Position numbers and translations under genes: made by a program | NCBI GenBank assembly: GCA_027353395.1 | Contig: DAIEHU010000052.1 | Span: forward strand, 1-11,685 | Length of the DNA: 11,685 nucleotides | Source of the DNA: Desulfobacteraceae bacterium | Lineage (GTDB): Bacteria; Desulfobacterota; Desulfobacteria; Desulfobacterales; Desulfosalsimonadaceae | Direction: 5' to 3' | Notes under the pieces: model-generated | Databases searched by the model: none | What the model was told of the DNA's origin: nothing | Seen by the model: only the letters and a program-made list of their open reading frames with translations | Shown: in pieces, positions 1-7,810 of the stretch | Numbering within the stretch: the stretch's first letter is position 1 | How the letters are laid out: each line of letters starts with the position of its first letter

Positions 1-145
1 TGAATAAAGATTGTCAAAATAAATCGCGGTTTTTTTCTCCGGCTTTTAATATTTAGCAAATTTAATGCCAATGTTATACAAATTTTAACTTATGGGAATT
101 TATTTGCTTATATAAAAAACCGCCATAAAAAAAACGATAAATTTT

Positions 146-187
146 ACAAAATTGTAATATTTGACGTCCCAAACACGACAAAATTGT
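146..187. repeat. 10-base direct repeat ACAAAATTGT, two copies
   Basis: ACAAAATTGT occurs exactly at 146-155 and 178-187, 32 bases apart, which is about three helical turns. A related ACAAATTTT lies at 78-86. A TTGACG hexamer (161-166) lies between the two exact copies. Same-face spacing would suit a dimeric or cooperative regulator, but AT-rich DNA produces such matches readily, so the functional reading is inference. Confidence 0.45.
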
Positions 188-196
188 TAAACCGGC

Positions 197-212
197 CCGC
201 TGACACCAGCGG
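197..212 (+). other. GC-rich hairpin in the leader
   Basis: CCGCTG (197-202) and CAGCGG (207-212) are perfect reverse complements around a 4-base ACAC loop. The hairpin sits in a GC-rich patch bordered by AT-rich DNA. No T-run follows, so it is not a standard intrinsic terminator. Its function is unknown. Confidence 0.4.
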
Positions 213-249
213 CGCACCAGGCTGATCGGCATCGGGCGCAATATCTTTC

Positions 250-278
250 TTGAAATATCCGATTATTTTTATTAAATT
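250..278 (+). promoter_or_regulatory. Weak sigma70-like promoter candidate for the receptor operon
   Basis: TTGAAA (250-255, five of six bases of the -35 consensus) is followed after 17 bases by TAAATT (273-278, four of six of the -10 consensus). It would give a leader of roughly 95 bases before the start at 380. The match is modest and AT-rich DNA gives such hits by chance. Confidence 0.28.
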
Positions 279-379
279 ACAATGCACGAAATCAGAAAAT
301 CCTCACGATGCGCCGCTTGCTCAGAATGTGTTGACCCTGTTCTTTTTAAACCAACCTCGCCAATTTAAGGATGGAATCA

Positions 380-2533
380 ATGCATCAAGCCGCGAAACCG
401 CCATTGATCAAATGCTTATACCGCAAAGCCTTATCCAGGATCGTTCTATTGATGATATGGGGCTGTCCTTCTCCATGCCTTTCTGAAACAGTTGCTGAAA
501 ATGACATATACAGCATGAATATCAATGAGTTAATGGATATGGAAGTGGTCACCGCCACCCGCACCAGCGTGAAGCTGAAAGACACGCCCGGCGCCGTATA
601 TGTCATCACAGATAAGGACATCCGCGATCGGGGCTACCGCACCTTGAGCGACGCATTGCAGGATGTTCCCGGATTCGATTTTCAGCACACCTATGGACTC
701 TTCCCGGATTTAATCCATCAACGGGGGCTGATCGGCAACAACCAGCGAAGTCTGGTATACATCGACGGCATTCTGGACAATAATATTTCGGAAAACGCCA
801 TCCTCGGAGGAACCATCCGTTATCCCCTCCACAATGTGGAACAGATCGAAATCGTCGCCGGGCCGGTCTCTTCTCTATACGGGGCCAACGCCTTTAACGG
901 GGTCATCAATATTATCACCAAAGACGGCAAAAAAACCGCCGGAAAAACGGTTCAAACCTTCGCCGGTGCCTGGACGGGCACGGATCATGCGGGCGGCGGC
1001 GCATCCTTTTCCTTAAATGACGCCACGCCAGGCGAAAACCCATTCGCATACAGCATCGGCGGGTATTATTACAACAGCGGCGGCCCGGATTTCAGCGGCG
1101 TACAGCATTTGAATGCCGACGGCCGTGGCTATTGGTGGTCAGATACTTATAATAATTCAAAAGAAGACACTTACAACCTTACCGCAAAATTTAATTTCAA
1201 CAACCTGCGGGCGGAATTCATCAACTGGCGCTACCGCCAGGGCGACGGCACCTCCGCCAACGGAACCTATCAAATTGATACCGACGGGAACGGGTTTACC
1301 GGCTCCGCCTGGGATTTCCAAAGCACGTCCTTCAGTCTTGGGTATCTCTGGGAAATCAATTCAAAGCTGTCCATAGACAGCCAATCCGTGATTCACCGCT
1401 CGGAACTCTTAAGCTCCAGCCATGAATCCTATCCCGACATTCCCGGACCGGATGCATACAATCACCCGGAGGATGTGACAACCGTCTCCAATTACGCGCG
1501 GCCGGATGAATCGGCGAAAATTGAAGAACGCCTTCAGTGGACCCCTTCAAACAGGATCGACGCCACCATTGGATGGGAATCCATTTATACTGAAGTCCCG
1601 AAAGGTTACGGGGCCTATCAAACCGACAATGACAAAAACCATGCCGGATATTTTCAAGGGATCTGCCGGATGACGGACATTATTTCCGCCATCGGCGGAT
1701 ACCGTTTTGACCATAATACCGCTTACGGGAATTCCAATACCTACCGGATCAGCGGCATCGCCAACCCAGGGGATTTTACGTTCAAAACTCTTTTTTCCAC
1801 CGGTTATCGCGCCCCCACCGCATGGGAACGCTTAAATGAAACCCGGCAGCGAAAAGCCAACCCCGATCTTGAACCTGAAAAAATGTGGTCTGCGGAGGTT
1901 GGGGCCGGTTATGCCTTTTCATCCAGAGGCCATATCGGACTTCAGGTATTTAACAATGTCGTTCGTGATCTCATTCTTGAAGTGGAGACCAGCGATTCCA
2001 ACCCCAACCCGGAATCGGAATTCTGGAACCAGAACCAGAATATCGGGAAAGCCCATATCATCGGCGCTGAATTTTCCGCCGACTATCAACCGGCGGAACG
2101 CCTGACGCTCTATTTGAATTATACCTTTTCAAAAGGAGAATATCAGGATCTTCCGGACACGCTGAAAACGCCGCCGGCGGCCCATGACCTCACGTCTGTT
2201 CCAAATATTCCGCGGCACAAGATCAATGCCGGATTGACTTACTATTTGCTGAAAAATCTGTCCCTGCATGTCCGATCCAATTATTTATATAAAATAAAAA
2301 CCATTCAGACCAATCCAGAGACGGAAATAGGCGATCAAATTATTTTTCACGCCAATATCCGGTGGGACGACGCTTTTATCAAAGGCATGCACTGCCAGCT
2401 TTTAATCCGGAACCTGCTGGATAATGACGATGCTTTTGATGCGGGCATTCGCACCGCCACCGGCGAATATTATCCCACCCGGCAGCCGGTTGAGGGCAGA
2501 AATATATGGCTGACCATCGGTTATGACTTTTAA
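380..2533 (+). CDS. TonB-dependent outer-membrane receptor
   Basis: This is a 717-residue TonB-dependent receptor: an outer-membrane beta-barrel with an N-terminal plug, powered by TonB-ExbBD, none of which is encoded here. I chose the ATG at 380 rather than 371 because TAAGGA (366-371) lies 8 bases upstream of it. Residues about 1-35 form a basic, then hydrophobic export signal. A TonB-box-like EVVTATR follows at about 55-61. The plug covers about 56-185 and shows the family signatures VYIDGI (about 126-131) and a GPxSxLYGANAFxGVINIIT-type stretch near 161-181. The rest is barrel, rich in alternating aromatic strands, ending in the typical terminal aromatic (GYDF). The substrate cannot be read from sequence; no siderophore, B12 or sugar genes are adjacent. 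Its stop overlaps the next gene, which encodes a YfiR-type periplasmic protein. This suggests the receptor may serve signalling as well as uptake (inference). Confidence 0.93.
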   Translation: MHQAAKPPLIKCLYRKALSRIVLLMIWGCPSPCLSETVAENDIYSMNINELMDMEVVTATRTSVKLKDTPGAVYVITDKDIRDRGYRTLSDALQDVPGFDFQHTYGLFPDLIHQRGLIGNNQRSLVYIDGILDNNISENAILGGTIRYPLHNVEQIEIVAGPVSSLYGANAFNGVINIITKDGKKTAGKTVQTFAGAWTGTDHAGGGASFSLNDATPGENPFAYSIGGYYYNSGGPDFSGVQHLNADGRGYWWSDTYNNSKEDTYNLTAKFNFNNLRAEFINWRYRQGDGTSANGTYQIDTDGNGFTGSAWDFQSTSFSLGYLWEINSKLSIDSQSVIHRSELLSSSHESYPDIPGPDAYNHPEDVTTVSNYARPDESAKIEERLQWTPSNRIDATIGWESIYTEVPKGYGAYQTDNDKNHAGYFQGICRMTDIISAIGGYRFDHNTAYGNSNTYRISGIANPGDFTFKTLFSTGYRAPTAWERLNETRQRKANPDLEPEKMWSAEVGAGYAFSSRGHIGLQVFNNVVRDLILEVETSDSNPNPESEFWNQNQNIGKAHIIGAEFSADYQPAERLTLYLNYTFSKGEYQDLPDTLKTPPAAHDLTSVPNIPRHKINAGLTYYLLKNLSLHVRSNYLYKIKTIQTNPETEIGDQIIFHANIRWDDAFIKGMHCQLLIRNLLDNDDAFDAGIRTATGEYYPTRQPVEGRNIWLTIGYDF

Positions 2534-3107
2534 TATGAACGTGATGCCGCATCCCCTGAACATAAAAATGAGTCTTCTTCACAGGCTCGTAATAATTGCC
2601 GCCATTCTGACGGGAATGGTCTTCCCGGCAGCCGCGGGGCTGGGCCTGGAAGGAACGGAAGACCAGATCAAAGGCGCCATGATGGTGAATTTCATTCAAT
2701 TTATAAAATGGCCGGATCAGGTCATGGACCGGACCGGCGGCGTGATCACCATCGGCGTATTCGGCAATGACCACTTCGGCCATGCGCTGGATCCCATCGA
2801 AGGCCGGACCGTCGGCGCTTATCGTCTTTCCATCCGGCGCATCAGCCAGCTGGATCAACTGGCCGAATGCCAAGTTTTGTTCATTTGTTCGTCCCACGCC
2901 CACCTGTCAAGCGATATTTTCAGAAAAGTCTACGGGCTTCCGATACTCACCATTGGTGAAGACGAAGACTTTCTTCACTCGGGCGGCATCATCCGGTTTT
3001 ATATGGATAAAAATCATGTCCGGTTCGCAATCAACAAAACAGCGGCTTTTGATGCGGATTTGAAAATCAGCGCCAAACTCATTGAAATCGCTTCGACCTT
3101 CGAATAA
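2523..3107 (+). CDS. YfiR/DUF4154 family periplasmic protein
   Basis: The product is a 194-residue exported protein of the YfiR (DUF4154) family. Family-like features include a KGAMMVNFIQFIKWP segment (50-64), an ITIGVFGND strand (75-83), AECQVLFIC (114-122), an ILTIGED..F..SGGIIRFY block (141-160) and VRFAINKTAAFDADLKIS (166-183). A hydrophobic stretch about 22-38 ending in AAA looks like a Sec signal peptide. The start is uncertain: ATG 2523 overlaps the receptor by 11 bases, ATG 2535 follows its stop by one base (TAATATG), and ATG 2568 gives the most typical signal peptide. None has a clear Shine-Dalgarno site, so translational coupling is likely. In Pseudomonas, YfiR is the periplasmic repressor of the CHASE8-containing cyclase YfiN. 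Here the next gene encodes a kinase with a CHASE8-like sensor, so YfiR probably controls that kinase (inference). Only two cysteines are present, C116 and C122. Confidence 0.88.
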   Translation: MTFNMNVMPHPLNIKMSLLHRLVIIAAILTGMVFPAAAGLGLEGTEDQIKGAMMVNFIQFIKWPDQVMDRTGGVITIGVFGNDHFGHALDPIEGRTVGAYRLSIRRISQLDQLAECQVLFICSSHAHLSSDIFRKVYGLPILTIGEDEDFLHSGGIIRFYMDKNHVRFAINKTAAFDADLKISAKLIEIASTFE

Positions 3108-3115
3108 GGGATAAA

Positions 3116-6100
3116 ATGGCACGGACCGCATTTAAAAATTTATCCATCACCAACAAGCTGCGGATTCTTGTGATGATCAGCAGCAGCATCGCCCTGATAA
3201 TGGCCTGCAGCATTCTCGGGGTTCTTGAGGTGATGAATTTCAGGCATACCCAGGCAAACGAGCTGTCGATTCTTTCCACCATTATCGCTGACCGGACCAC
3301 CGCTTCGCTGACCTTTGACGACCCGAATGTCGCGCATGAAACGCTTAACGCCCTGAGAGCCAGGCGATCAATTATTTCAGCCTATATTTTTAATCGGTTG
3401 CACGAGATTTTTGCCGGATACAACCGCGATGGCATGGTATCCGGCACCCTGCCGGCATACCCGGCGTTCGAGGGCGTCCGGTTCACCCACGCCAAGCTGC
3501 AAGTGGCATCCCCAATCCGGCTTAACGGCGAAACCATCGGCATGGTTCTGCTCACATCCGACCTGCATGAAATGTACGCCATGATTTGGCGATACCTCGG
3601 ATATGTCGGCCTTGTGCTGTTTTTTGCTGTTTTTATTGTATTTTTCATGCTGACAGCCCTCCAGCGATTTATATCCAAACCCATTTTGAATCTGGCGAAA
3701 GTGGCATGGCACACGGCGGCCAATATGGATTATTCCGCCCGTGTGACAAAAAAAGGCGATGATGAAATCGGTCTCTTGGTGGATGCGTTCAACACCATGA
3801 TGGATCAGATCAAACAGCGGGACATGGACCTTATCAAAGCCAAAAACCATGCGGAAGACTCCGCCAAAAAATCGCGGGAACTGGCGAAGGAAACCAGTCA
3901 GATCAATCTGAAACTTCAAAGGGAAATGACCGAGCGCAAGCGCATGTATAACGCCATGCTCAACAGTGAAAAAAAATACCGGGGGATTTTTGAAAACGCC
4001 CAGGAAGGCATTTTCCGCGCCGGGCCGCAGAACCGCTTTATTGATGTCAACCCATCCATGGCCGCGATTCTCGGATATGATTCGCCCGCGGACATGGTGG
4101 CGTCCGTGTCGCATATCGGCGAACAGCTCTTTGCCGTTGATGCCGACAGGCAGCAGTTTTTTTTACTGCTTCAGAAAAATGATGAGGTAAACCATTTTGA
4201 ATGCCAGTTAAAGCGAAAAGACGGGAGCCTGATCTGGGCTTCCGTGCAGGCCGTCTCGTTTCGCACCCAGGTGAACAAACTCCTTTACATTGAAGGGCTG
4301 GTGGAAGATATCACCAAACGGAAACGCTCTGAAGAAAACTTAAAAGAAGCCTATAAACAACTGGAAAAAAGGGTGGAGGAACGCACGGCGGAACTCCGGG
4401 AGGCAAACAGGGAACTCCGGGCCGCCATTAAAACCGCCGATGACGCATCCAGGGCCAAAAGCGAATTTCTTGCCAATATGAGCCACGAAATCCGGACCCC
4501 CATGAACGGCGTCATTTCCGCGGCGGAGCTGGCTCTGGCTGAAAGAATGCCCAGTAAAATTGCGTATTATTTGAGGATCATTCACTCATCCGGCAATGCG
4601 CTCCTGGGGATCATCAATGACATCCTGGATTTTTCAAAAATCGACGCGGGCAAACTGACCCTGGATCCTCATTCCTTCAGGCTGGAGACCATCGTTAATA
4701 ATGTGATCACCTCTTTCGCCGGCGTGGCGGCGGAAAAAAATATTGAACTTCTGCTGGATATCCAGCCGGAAACGCCATTGAATATTATTGGAGATTCCTT
4801 ACGATTTCAGCAAGTTTTGACCAATCTGGTGGGGAATGCCGTCAAATTCACCGAAAAAGAAGGATTGATTCTCATCAAAATCAGTTTCGAAACCATTGAT
4901 GAAAAGACCATCCAGCTCATCTGTTCCGTAAAAGACACCGGCATTGGGATGACCCCGGAACAGCGGGATATGCTTTTTCAGGCATTCACCCAGGGCGACA
5001 CGTCCATCACCCGGAAATTCGGCGGAACTGGCCTGGGCTTATGCATCAGCCAGCGCCTGGTGGAATTGATGCAGGGCCGGATAACCGTCACCAGCGAAAT
5101 CGGCAGCGGGTCTGAGTTCATATTCACCACCCGGATGCTGCTGCCGCCCGGCCAGATCCGCGACCCCTTCATGCTGCCGGAAAACATGAAGGGATTAACC
5201 GCCCTCATTGTTGATGACTGCACGGAAAACCGGTTGATTCTGTCTTCCATCATGAATCATTTCGGCTTTTCCGTCCTGACCGCCGATTCCGGCATGGCCG
5301 CTATTTCGATTTTGAAGGACTGCCGGCGGCAGCGCAAGGATATTGATTTTGCTGTTATTGATATGAAAATGAAGGGCATGACCGGCTGGGAGACGGCTCT
5401 GGAAATCCGCAATGATTTATTTTTAAAAACGCCCATCATATTAATGACCAGCACGATTTCGGACATTGCGCTGCCGAACGGGGCGCATCAGACAGTGGAC
5501 GGATTCATCGCCAAACCCGTCACCGCATCCGCTTTGCTGAATACGGTTATGGATGTTTTCGGACATCGCCCGGCTCCAAAGGACAAGACCCGGTCCATGG
5601 CGATCCTGCGCCGCGACCGGTATAAATCCCTGCTCGCGGGACTTAAGATTCTCGTTGTGGAGGACAACCGGGTCAATCAGGAAATCGCTGTTGAAATACT
5701 CAAATCCGTTGGCATTGACGCTCATGTCGCCTCTGACGGTGTTGAAGCGCTTCATCGCGTGTCGGAAGAACCATTTGACGCGGTTCTCATGGATATTCAG
5801 ATGCCGAACATGGACGGATACGAGGCCACCCGGAAAATCCGGGAAATGCCGAATCGTAAAACCCTGCCGGTTATCGCCATGACGGCCTCCGTACTGATGA
5901 GCGATGAGCGGCATTGCATTGAAGCGGGAATGAACGGGTTTGTCCCCAAACCCATCCGGCAGGAAAATTTGTTTGAAGCCCTGGTTCGCTATCTGCAGCC
6001 GGAAGCCAAAACACCGCCGCCAGAGGATGCCCCGGAACCGGCGGGGCCGGAGGCGGATGACCTGGCCGCGCGACCGGTTCCAGGGCTGAATGTCCGGAAC

Positions 6101-6709
6101 GCCATGGAAAATCTGAGAATAGACCAGGCGGCGTATAAGAAAGCCCTGGCCCTTTTTGCCGAAACCAACCGCCACACCGCGGAGTACATGAGAGCCGCCG
6201 CAAAAGCCGGTCACTGGGACCGCCTCTACGCCCTGGCCCATGGACTGAAAGGCGGCGGCGGCAACATCGGCGGCGATGAAGTGCGAGAAACGGCTGAAAA
6301 AATCATCATCTTTTGCCGGAATGCCGCATCTGGCCAGACGGTCGCCGCGGACGCCAATCATCTGCTGGCGGAGATGGACGCCGGTTTAACCCGCTTGCTG
6401 TCATCCATTGACATGCTTGTTCCGGATAGGGACGCGGACGATAGTCCCGCTGCTGGCGGCGTGGAGGATGCGGCGAAAATCGCGCCGCTCCTGCTGGATC
6501 TGCTGAACGCCTTGAAAAAAGCGGATCCGCTCAAAATTTCAGAATATTTTGAAAAATTAAAACAATATGCGGACAATTCGTTGATTCGACAACTGGAGCA
6601 TAAAATCCGGGAATATGAATATGATGACGCCAGTGAAGCGGTTTTTCTGGCTGCGGAACAGCGGGGCCTGAATCTCAACCTCATCCGGGAGAAAAGACAC
6701 GATGAATAA
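3116..6709 (+). CDS. Hybrid sensor histidine kinase (CHASE8-HAMP-PAS-HisKA-HATPase-REC-REC-HPt)
   Basis: This is a 1197-residue inner-membrane kinase with its own phosphorelay. TM1 lies about 16-38. A periplasmic CHASE8-like domain follows at about 42-150, with the hallmark SLTFDDPNVAHETLNAL (64-80) and SIISAYIF. TM2 is about 160-183, HAMP about 185-237 and PAS about 285-402, followed by a charged coiled coil to 446. The H-box carries the phosphoacceptor His457 (NMSHEIRTPMNG). The ATPase shows the N-box N570/N574, DTGIGM (607-612) and GGTGLGL (636-642). REC1 has acidic D700/D701, acceptor D749 and K800. REC2 has acceptor D893 and KP at 945-946. HPt has acceptor His1042 (AHGLKGGGGNIGG). All catalytic residues are intact. 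A helical tail of roughly 100 residues follows HPt. AAGGG lies before the ATG; the gene starts 8 bases after the YfiR gene and overlaps the HD-GYP gene by 8 bases. It likely reads a YfiR-relayed envelope signal and phosphorylates the downstream regulator. Confidence 0.93.
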   Translation: MARTAFKNLSITNKLRILVMISSSIALIMACSILGVLEVMNFRHTQANELSILSTIIADRTTASLTFDDPNVAHETLNALRARRSIISAYIFNRLHEIFAGYNRDGMVSGTLPAYPAFEGVRFTHAKLQVASPIRLNGETIGMVLLTSDLHEMYAMIWRYLGYVGLVLFFAVFIVFFMLTALQRFISKPILNLAKVAWHTAANMDYSARVTKKGDDEIGLLVDAFNTMMDQIKQRDMDLIKAKNHAEDSAKKSRELAKETSQINLKLQREMTERKRMYNAMLNSEKKYRGIFENAQEGIFRAGPQNRFIDVNPSMAAILGYDSPADMVASVSHIGEQLFAVDADRQQFFLLLQKNDEVNHFECQLKRKDGSLIWASVQAVSFRTQVNKLLYIEGLVEDITKRKRSEENLKEAYKQLEKRVEERTAELREANRELRAAIKTADDASRAKSEFLANMSHEIRTPMNGVISAAELALAERMPSKIAYYLRIIHSSGNALLGIINDILDFSKIDAGKLTLDPHSFRLETIVNNVITSFAGVAAEKNIELLLDIQPETPLNIIGDSLRFQQVLTNLVGNAVKFTEKEGLILIKISFETIDEKTIQLICSVKDTGIGMTPEQRDMLFQAFTQGDTSITRKFGGTGLGLCISQRLVELMQGRITVTSEIGSGSEFIFTTRMLLPPGQIRDPFMLPENMKGLTALIVDDCTENRLILSSIMNHFGFSVLTADSGMAAISILKDCRRQRKDIDFAVIDMKMKGMTGWETALEIRNDLFLKTPIILMTSTISDIALPNGAHQTVDGFIAKPVTASALLNTVMDVFGHRPAPKDKTRSMAILRRDRYKSLLAGLKILVVEDNRVNQEIAVEILKSVGIDAHVASDGVEALHRVSEEPFDAVLMDIQMPNMDGYEATRKIREMPNRKTLPVIAMTASVLMSDERHCIEAGMNGFVPKPIRQENLFEALVRYLQPEAKTPPPEDAPEPAGPEADDLAARPVPGLNVRNAMENLRIDQAAYKKALALFAETNRHTAEYMRAAAKAGHWDRLYALAHGLKGGGGNIGGDEVRETAEKIIIFCRNAASGQTVAADANHLLAEMDAGLTRLLSSIDMLVPDRDADDSPAAGGVEDAAKIAPLLLDLLNALKKADPLKISEYFEKLKQYADNSLIRQLEHKIREYEYDDASEAVFLAAEQRGLNLNLIREKRHDE

Positions 6710-7772
6710 CACGTATCCCCTTGTTTTGATAGTGGATGACAATCCCATCAATATTGATTTGCTACTGGACATATTAAAAGGAGAGTACCAGTTTGGCGTG
6801 GCCAAAAACGGGGCCAGGGCGTTTGAATACCTTGAGACCCATCAGCCGGATATCATTCTGCTGGATGTGATGATGCCGGAGATCGATGGATTTGAAGTCT
6901 GCGCGAAACTCAAATCCGATGGCAGGTACCGGGATATCGAGGTCATTTTCATCACGGCATTGAGCGATGCCCGGTATATCGCCAAGGGATTTGATGTCGG
7001 CGCGGTTGACTATATCACCAAGCCCTTTAAGGCTGCGGAGGTCAAGGCCCGGGTGCAGACCCACATGTCGCTGAAAAAAATGAAGGAGGCTTTAAACAGA
7101 CAGAACCTGATGCTGGAAGAACAGGTGCGAAACAAAACCGCCCAGCTTCACGAAATGTTCACGGCCACCGTAGGAGGCATGGCCCTGATGGCGGAAAGCC
7201 GCGACCCGTATACGGCAGGTCACCAGCATCGCGTGGCCGAATATGCATGCATTATCGGAAAAGGCATGGGACTCCCGCCGGACCAGATCGAAGCCATTAA
7301 AATTTCCGGCCTGCTCCATGATATCGGAAAAATCCGAACGCCGGTATCCCTGCTGAATCGTCCGGGGAAACTGCTGAAAGCCGAATGGGAACTCATCAAG
7401 ACCCACCCGGAAATCGGGTTTAAAATTTTAGAACAGATCCCTTTTCCCTGGCCCATTGCACAAATCGTTTATCAGCACCATGAGCGGGTGGACGGCAGCG
7501 GCTACCCCCGCAAACTGAAAGGATCCGGCATCCTGCTGGAGGCAAAAATCATCGCCGTGGCGGACGTCATGGAAGCCATGAGTTCCCACCGCCCTTATCG
7601 CGCGGCCTTGCCGGTGGAAAGAGCGCTAAATACAATCACAAGCAACCGGGGCATATTGTTTGACGAAACCGTTGTGGATTGTTTTTTAAGCTGTTCGGAG
7701 TGTATACAAAAAACAACGCCACCCGCCTCTTCAGCCGGAGACAAAGACCATCTGCCAAACAACAGGGATTAA
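6702..7772 (+). CDS. REC-HD-GYP response regulator, predicted cyclic-di-GMP phosphodiesterase
   Basis: This is a 356-residue cytoplasmic response regulator. Residues about 5-122 form a receiver domain with D12/D13, phosphoacceptor D55 (LLDVMMP) and K107 (ITKPF). A coiled linker (about 115-150) leads to an HD-GYP domain with GHxHRV (173-178), the HD pair H206-D207 (LLHDIGK), HPEIG (235-239), HH (259-260), the signature GSGYP (265-269) and ADVMEAM (287-293). All diagnostic metal-binding and GYP residues are present, so hydrolysis of cyclic di-GMP to pGpG/GMP is expected from family knowledge. The ATG lies inside the last codons of the kinase gene (ATGAATAA, 8-base overlap) and GGGAG (6687-6691) sits 10 bases upstream, so the two are probably translationally coupled and cognate. 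The C-terminal 25-30 residues after the domain look unstructured. No DNA-binding domain is present, so output is enzymatic or by protein contact. Confidence 0.93.
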   Translation: MNNTYPLVLIVDDNPINIDLLLDILKGEYQFGVAKNGARAFEYLETHQPDIILLDVMMPEIDGFEVCAKLKSDGRYRDIEVIFITALSDARYIAKGFDVGAVDYITKPFKAAEVKARVQTHMSLKKMKEALNRQNLMLEEQVRNKTAQLHEMFTATVGGMALMAESRDPYTAGHQHRVAEYACIIGKGMGLPPDQIEAIKISGLLHDIGKIRTPVSLLNRPGKLLKAEWELIKTHPEIGFKILEQIPFPWPIAQIVYQHHERVDGSGYPRKLKGSGILLEAKIIAVADVMEAMSSHRPYRAALPVERALNTITSNRGILFDETVVDCFLSCSECIQKTTPPASSAGDKDHLPNNRD

Positions 7773-7778
7773 CTTTCT

Positions 7779-7810
7779 GGCATTTATTTGGATGCCGCTT
7801 TTTCCTTTTT
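7779..7810 (+). terminator. Possible intrinsic terminator of the signalling operon
   Basis: GGCAT (7779-7783) and ATGCC (7792-7796) can pair around an 8-base loop, followed by T-rich sequence (7799-7803 and 7806-7810), starting 7 bases after the HD-GYP stop. The 5-bp stem is short, so it is only a moderate candidate. It overlaps the 3' end of the convergent Thx gene. Confidence 0.35.

Larger units (their letters stand above)
1..379. other. AT-rich intergenic leader upstream of the receptor operon
   Basis: No convincing gene is visible on either strand. Bases 1-190 are very AT-rich with many A and T runs, and 191-240 is an abrupt GC-rich patch. The stretch contains a 10-base direct repeat (ACAAAATTGT at 146-155 and 178-187), a 6-bp hairpin at 197-212 and a weak sigma70-like promoter near 250-278. 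An open frame in 250-486 starts at TTG and runs into the receptor gene in another frame; it resembles nothing recognisable. No Fur-box-like sequence, cobalamin riboswitch box or other known riboswitch core was recognised by eye. The region probably carries the control of the operon starting at 380. Confidence 0.6.

Noticed and set aside
26..123. 10-base inverted repeat GCGGTTTTTT (26-35) and AAAAAACCGC (114-123)
   Set aside because: Six of the ten bases are a homopolymer in AT-rich DNA and the arms are 78 bases apart; chance is sufficient.
250..486. Small plus-strand open frame overlapping the start of the receptor gene
   Set aside because: Starts at TTG without a ribosome site, has no recognisable motif and overlaps the receptor's signal peptide in another frame.
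5441..6361. Long antisense open frame (306 codons) on the minus strand within the kinase gene
   Set aside because: It lies entirely opposite a gene with clear receiver and HPt domains, has no recognisable domain or ribosome site, and is explained by codon bias of the real frame.
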